A stretch of 64,000 nucleotides of DNA from Tamlana sp038148895 (GTDB taxonomy: Bacteria; Bacteroidota; Bacteroidia; Flavobacteriales; Flavobacteriaceae), in the NCBI GenBank assembly GCA_038148895.1, contig JBBVGQ010000004.1; one strand, written 5' to 3'. The translations under genes and the position numbers were made by a program. Below are positions 60,282 to 64,000 of this stretch, piece after piece (the first letter of the stretch is position 1; each line of letters begins with the position of its first letter). Below the pieces are notes generated by a model that ran no database searches, was not told where the DNA came from, and worked only from the letters and a program-made list of their open reading frames with translations.

Positions 60282-60395
60282 GGCATAGAAAAACTACTTG
60301 AACAAACAAAAGAAATAATCCTTTACAAGAAAGACTAGAAAGGATTACATACAACTAAAAGGGTTTAGAATGATGACTTTTTAAAACTTCATCTA

Positions 60396-60866
60396 TCAAG
60401 AATTTTCACAAAGGATTAAGTCGTCTACGTTTATTGAAGTTTTTGAAAGATATTCAGAAAAAGAATCATTTAACTTGCCATCTTCATATAATGAATATTT
60501 AATTTCCATAGAGTTGCCTGTTACAGTTAATGTAAACAGAACCATATATTCAACACCTTCGAATTCTTCAACGAACTTGACTTCTAATGTGTTATTAGAG
60601 TTTTTGGTCGTGGTAGCCGAGTCATACTCATCATCCATAATTCCAAGATAGTACTCAAAACAATCTCCATATTCTTCCCAAAATTCAAATGGGCTATTTG
60701 AATTATCAATGATTCTTAGGTAAAATGTTTCATCAAAACCAGAGTAAACCCATACGGTACCATCGTACTTTTCTAAAAAGGTTGCAATAGAATCATCATT
60801 GTTATCACTTTTACTACAATTGAATGTTAAAAGCGACAGTGCTAAAACGTAAATTATTTTTTTCAT
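60396..60866 (-). CDS. Hypothetical lipoprotein
   Basis: The 156-residue protein has a signal peptide with a lipobox-like LLTFNCSKSD, so it is probably a lipoprotein with the Bacteroidota SD-rich export signal after the cysteine. The mature part is acidic with a likely beta-sandwich or calycin-type fold (VWVYSGFDETFYLRIID, TLTVTGNSMEIKYSLYE). I recognise no family. It is a single gene; 60867-61207 upstream of it has no gene and holds the palindrome at 61177-61208. Confidence 0.7.
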   Translation of the reverse strand: MKKIIYVLALSLLTFNCSKSDNNDDSIATFLEKYDGTVWVYSGFDETFYLRIIDNSNSPFEFWEEYGDCFEYYLGIMDDEYDSATTTKNSNNTLEVKFVEEFEGVEYMVLFTLTVTGNSMEIKYSLYEDGKLNDSFSEYLSKTSINVDDLILCENS

Positions 60867-61176
60867 GACTTATTTGTTTTGATTATTTAATTCATCATAA
60901 GTTACCAAAAAGTAACCGTATAAAATATCATTCTACATCTCATTTATTGACTACTAAAATTAGATTGGATGTAGAAGTTAATATTAGAAAAACCAATAGG
61001 CAATGATAAATATCATGGCGTTCAGATATTGAAATTAAAGTAATTCCCATTCAATTATAAACTATGTAAACTTGCATTGCAACGCTTGTAATATTCTATT
61101 CATGCCAAAGACCCTAACTAGTTTGTTTTAAGAAGCCTAAATTGATTTATATCATTGCACCAAGTAATAATTGTAT

Positions 61177-61208
61177 TGACATTTAGAATTAATTAATTCT
61201 AAATGTCA
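61177..61208. promoter_or_regulatory. Perfect 32-bp palindrome at a start codon
   Basis: TGACATTTAGAATTAA and its exact inverse complement join without spacer at 61192/61193. The last base is the A of the ATG at 61208. As DNA it could be an operator; as RNA it would make a hairpin next to the start codon. The rest of 60867-61176 shows no gene and no other clear feature. Confidence 0.55.
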
Positions 61209-62437
61209 TGAAAAATTTTACTCTATTTTTTATTGGGTTTTTCTGTATTACGGCTGTATTAATTGCCCAAAATACAGATGTAAAATCCTATTTTGAAGAT
61301 CAGCACATTGGCGGACTTGCCAATGATGGAGAAAACATTTGGGTTGGTGTAGATAGTTTACTCGTAAGAATTAATAAAACTACTGGAGAAACTATTGCTA
61401 GTTGCGAAATACCAATATCTACTAATTACCTTGATTCAAATAGATATGCTTTATCAATTTCATTAGATAAGAACGGTAAAGCTTGGATAATTTGTATTGG
61501 CCCGCTTGTTTATCTGGAAACTTTTGATGGAGTAAATACTTGGACGGAAATACCTTTACCAAGTGCATTTCTTTTCGGTTTAATTATTGACGAAGAAGAT
61601 AAAGTTTGGATATCATCTTTTTTGGGCATGCATGAATATGTTGGGACTGAATGGCAAGAGTTAACCCCCAATTGGCCTTATTTTGCAACAGCCATTGCTG
61701 TGGATAATGAGAACAACAAATGGTTGGGTTTAACTGACAGTTATTTGGGGGCCCAAACTGGTTATTTGACTAAGTTTGAGGGGACACAATCAAACATATT
61801 AAGCTCTCCTTATCTTGATGCTCCTGGCGGTTTAATTAGGTCTATTGGAATAAATCCAGCCGGAATTATTTGGATGGGAACTTGGGGGAAGGGATTAATA
61901 AAATTTGATGGGTTAAATTGGCAAGTTTATAATGCTTCAAATTCGGAAATACCTCTTAACAGGATTGAAAACGTTACAGTTGAGGGAGCCAATATCATCT
62001 GGATGTCAACCGAAAATGGATTAACACGCTTTGATGGTGTAACCTGGAAAACGTTTAATACAGAAAATTCAATTTTGCCTTCAAACACCATTAATTCCAT
62101 TTTAGTAGATGAAAATGGAACAAAATGGGTTGGCACCGACAAAGGGCTCATCTCGTTTAAAGGAAATTCTTTGAGTACTTCTGATGAACAAAATTCTAAA
62201 GTTCAATTTAAATTATTCCCTAATCCAGCCAATCATTTTGTAACGCTTAACATGCCTCTGGATGCTATTAACCCAACTATAGAAGTTTTCAATGTTCAAG
62301 GCAAATTAATGAAATCAATGAAAATGACTAACATTAGCTATAAAATGGATATTAGCACTTTTCCAAGTGGCATGTATTTTATCCAATTAAAAACCACAAA
62401 TGGTATGGCCATTAAAAAATTTGTAAAACAAAATTGA
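61208..62437 (+). CDS. T9SS-secreted two-component-regulator-propeller protein
   Basis: The 409-residue protein has a signal peptide (about 1-20, ending LIAQ). Residues 30-325 contain propeller-type repeats such as NGKAWIICIG, EDKVWISSFLG, NNKWLGLTDS, GIIWMGTWGKGLIKFDG and GTKWVGTDKGLISF, as in the periplasmic sensor domains of hybrid two-component systems, here without a kinase. The C-terminal domain (about 330-409; FKLFPNPANHFVTLNMP, GMYFIQLKTTNGMAIKKFVK) is the type A sorting signal of the type IX secretion system. The protein should be secreted or surface-bound; ligand unknown. A perfect palindrome touches its start codon. Confidence 0.88.
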   Translation: MKNFTLFFIGFFCITAVLIAQNTDVKSYFEDQHIGGLANDGENIWVGVDSLLVRINKTTGETIASCEIPISTNYLDSNRYALSISLDKNGKAWIICIGPLVYLETFDGVNTWTEIPLPSAFLFGLIIDEEDKVWISSFLGMHEYVGTEWQELTPNWPYFATAIAVDNENNKWLGLTDSYLGAQTGYLTKFEGTQSNILSSPYLDAPGGLIRSIGINPAGIIWMGTWGKGLIKFDGLNWQVYNASNSEIPLNRIENVTVEGANIIWMSTENGLTRFDGVTWKTFNTENSILPSNTINSILVDENGTKWVGTDKGLISFKGNSLSTSDEQNSKVQFKLFPNPANHFVTLNMPLDAINPTIEVFNVQGKLMKSMKMTNISYKMDISTFPSGMYFIQLKTTNGMAIKKFVKQN

Positions 62438-62484
62438 TTGCAATTTAATATGGATTGGTTTCATTGTTCAAAACCAAAGAACAT

Positions 62485-62518
62485 AAAAAAAGCCCTCTGA
62501 AAATCAGAGGGCTATTTT
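62485..62518. terminator. Terminator hairpin after the propeller gene
   Basis: AGCCCTCTGA (62491-62500) and TCAGAGGGCT (62504-62513) form a 10-base stem with a 3-base loop. A run of seven A lies on the left and ATTTT on the right, so it can work in both directions. The same stem appears at 63184-63210. Confidence 0.75.
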
Positions 62519-62646
62519 GAACCTGTCTAAGACTATTATACTTCTTTTATTTCCCATTGATGAATATCATTGTTTAATGCTTGATTTGATTTTAACTTAG
62601 GATATTAACTTAAAAAGGAGTAGAAATAATTTAAAAACAAGGAATC

Positions 62647-63093
62647 ATGAAAAAATTTTTATCCGCATTTAGCTTATTTCTTTTATTAGTTGGCTGTGCT
62701 GCAACCACTCAATACGTTCAGGTTTCGGACAGCAACAAAAAGAGTAATAATTACAGTAGCGAAACCATGGCTCAGATATATGTGCTCAGACCGAGTTCAT
62801 TTGGGTCGGCAATAACATTTAAGATCTATCAGAACGAAAAGTTCATTGGAGAATTAGGACCTAATAGTTATTTGGCATGGCAAGTTGATTCTGCAAACGG
62901 ACAAATAGAAGTAATCAGTAAATCAGAAAATTATTCTGTGCTGTCAGTAACTCCGGAGGCCGGTAAGACCTATTACATCAAGCAAAAAGTTAAAATGGGA
63001 TGGATTATGGCTAGAACTGACCTAGAACTGCTTTCAGAAGAAGAAGCTGTTGAAATGCTAAAAAAGCTTAAATCTCCTAAAACAAGTGTTTAA
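62647..63093 (+). CDS. DUF2846 lipoprotein
   Basis: The 148-residue protein has a signal peptide and lipobox (LLLVGCAA). The mature part matches DUF2846: QIYVLRPSSFGSAITFKIYQNEKFIGELGPNSYLAWQVDSANGQIEVIS, a small beta-sandwich with PEGA-like look, then KTYYIKQKVKMGWIMARTDLELLSEEEAVEML. It is probably anchored in a membrane facing the periplasm; function unknown. It stands between two nearly identical terminator hairpins and is a single gene. Confidence 0.85.
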   Translation: MKKFLSAFSLFLLLVGCAATTQYVQVSDSNKKSNNYSSETMAQIYVLRPSSFGSAITFKIYQNEKFIGELGPNSYLAWQVDSANGQIEVISKSENYSVLSVTPEAGKTYYIKQKVKMGWIMARTDLELLSEEEAVEMLKKLKSPKTSV

Positions 63094-63175
63094 TCCCATT
63101 GTCATAAAATCTGTTAATCATTTTCGACAGCATATTATTTAGAGATGATGCTTTGAAAAATCAAAAAACATGTTA

Positions 63176-63210
63176 AAAACAAAATAGCCCTCTGGTTTTC
63201 AGAGGGCTAT
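63176..63210 (-). terminator. Terminator hairpin for the minus-strand T9SS gene
   Basis: ATAGCCCTCTG (63184-63194) and CAGAGGGCTAT (63200-63210) form an 11-base stem with a 5-base loop. On the minus strand ATTTTGTTTTT follows. It lies about 125 bases after the minus-strand stop at 63336 and 90 bases after the plus-strand DUF2846 stop. Confidence 0.7.
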
Positions 63211-63335
63211 TGCAATCTCGACAGGATTCAAAGCTGTGACCGTCCAATAGATTTTTTAGTTTATAAATTCTAACGAACGCATACTTTACTTACACAATGC
63301 TAGTTTTTAAAACTATTTTAAACGATTTAATGGCA

Positions 63336-64000
63336 TTAATCTTTAATAATTTTTTTGGTAGTTTTTCCCTGGTTAGTTTCTATTTCTAGAAAGTACAAAC
63401 CTCTTTCTAAATTTGAAAGATCTAACTTATTGGTATTCTTAAAACTTTTAATGAATTGACCTAAACTATTGTATAATCTAATTGTTTGAAATTCTGGATC
63501 ACCTGCTAGTTGAATAGTTAACTTGTCTTTTGTTGGGTTTGGGTAAAGAATCATCTTATTGTCTACTAAATCATCATTATTTTCAACCGATAACGTGTAG
63601 AATGAATTTTTGTAAAGTTTAACAATTTTCTGACTGGAAGCATTCCTTCCAGAAATCACCAAATCTTTATCATTATCACCATCAAAATCGAAAAAGGCAC
63701 TTGATGCAATACCATCAAAATTATCTGGTATTTTATTTGGGTGCAAAGAAAAAACCCCATTACCATCATTGGTAAATATATTTGTACCTCCTACAAATAA
63801 ATCTTTGTCATTATCATTATCTAAATCTATACAACTTAACGGCCAACCCATGCCCACAAAAGGTGTATTATCTCCTTCAATAAAGTTTCCATAGCCATCA
63901 TTTATAAATAATTTTGTACTACTAACATTTGTGACTGTTAGGCCTGCAATTAAATCTAAATCGTTATCATTATCTATATCTTCAAACATTAACGAAGACC
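63336..64000 (-). CDS. T9SS-secreted FG-GAP/VCBS repeat protein (5' end outside window)
   Basis: The visible 221 codons are the C-terminal part; the frame is open to the right edge of the window. Aspartate-rich repeats of the FG-GAP/VCBS type are clear (FEDIDNDNDLDLIAGLTV, DLDNDNDKDLFVGGTNIF, DFDGDNDKDLVISGRN), each a likely calcium-binding blade of an integrin-like propeller. The end (about 75 residues; MILYPNPTKDKLTIQL, GLYFLEIETNQGKTTKKIIKD) is a type A sorting domain of the type IX secretion system. The protein should be on the cell surface or secreted, with an adhesive or glycan-related role inferred only from the fold. Confidence 0.88.
   Translation of the reverse strand, partial: SSLMFEDIDNDNDLDLIAGLTVTNVSSTKLFINDGYGNFIEGDNTPFVGMGWPLSCIDLDNDNDKDLFVGGTNIFTNDGNGVFSLHPNKIPDNFDGIASSAFFDFDGDNDKDLVISGRNASSQKIVKLYKNSFYTLSVENNDDLVDNKMILYPNPTKDKLTIQLAGDPEFQTIRLYNSLGQFIKSFKNTNKLDLSNLERGLYFLEIETNQGKTTKKIIKD

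Overview
The window looks like a chromosome segment of a marine-type member of the Flavobacteriaceae (Bacteroidota). The evidence is AT-rich DNA, type IX secretion C-terminal sorting domains, Bacteroidota-style -7 boxes (TAnnTTTG), near absence of Shine-Dalgarno sequences, and family content such as a BshB1 bacillithiol enzyme, a fused CcsBA cytochrome c biogenesis protein, DUF6090, DUF2911, DUF3500 and DUF4212.

Positions 1-5160 are an accessory region. Small same-strand genes (DUF4375 protein, unknown 113-residue protein, ParD/ParE pair, two DUF6090 proteins, P-loop kinase) are separated by folded non-coding sites. Each unit starts with about 10 bases beginning GTT, and the inverse complement of those bases, ending in AAC, follows that unit's own gene. 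This is the topology of integron cassettes with attC-like sites. Two 352-bp gene-less repeats, about 97 % identical, are part of the array. A lone cassette of the same design lies at 26649-27247 and carries a truncated GT51-like gene next to an IS110-like transposase remnant. No integrase lies in the window.

Positions 5207-36800 are mostly ordinary core and envelope genes: two CPBP proteases, an M61-like lipoprotein peptidase, an S41 peptidase, tRNA-His, bshB1, an SLC13 carrier next to pckA, mscL, ccsBA, truncated haemoglobin, a DUF2520/KdsC/UbiA/Maf run, MscS- and CorA-type channels, and a PIG-L deacetylase/sodium symporter/Gfo-Idh oxidoreductase operon with a 36-codon membrane peptide gene inside it. 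At 37846-38167 there is a broken aquaporin gene.

Positions 38185-48824 form a coherent light and oxidative stress block: TetR-type regulator, UbiB-like kinase, flavin reductase, SDR-DUF2867, DUF2256, iron-sulfur photolyase (FeS-BCP type), unknown protein, TIGR03643 protein, FolE, SDR, TspO, SRPBCC protein and class I photolyase. The same 28-bp inverted repeat, followed by a -7 box at the same distance, precedes both the regulator gene and the second sub-operon at 44045. This suggests a TetR regulon split over two promoters.

Positions 49026-58726 hold a universal stress protein, an FAH-family enzyme and an acetate uptake/activation group: DUF294/CBS protein, exonuclease, acs, sodium symporter with DUF4212 partner, and an AGCS symporter. 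The last 5 kb holds an acyltransferase-like membrane protein, a TfoX-like protein, lipoproteins and two type IX secreted proteins. One of these has a perfect 32-bp palindrome ending on the first base of its start codon; the other runs off the window.
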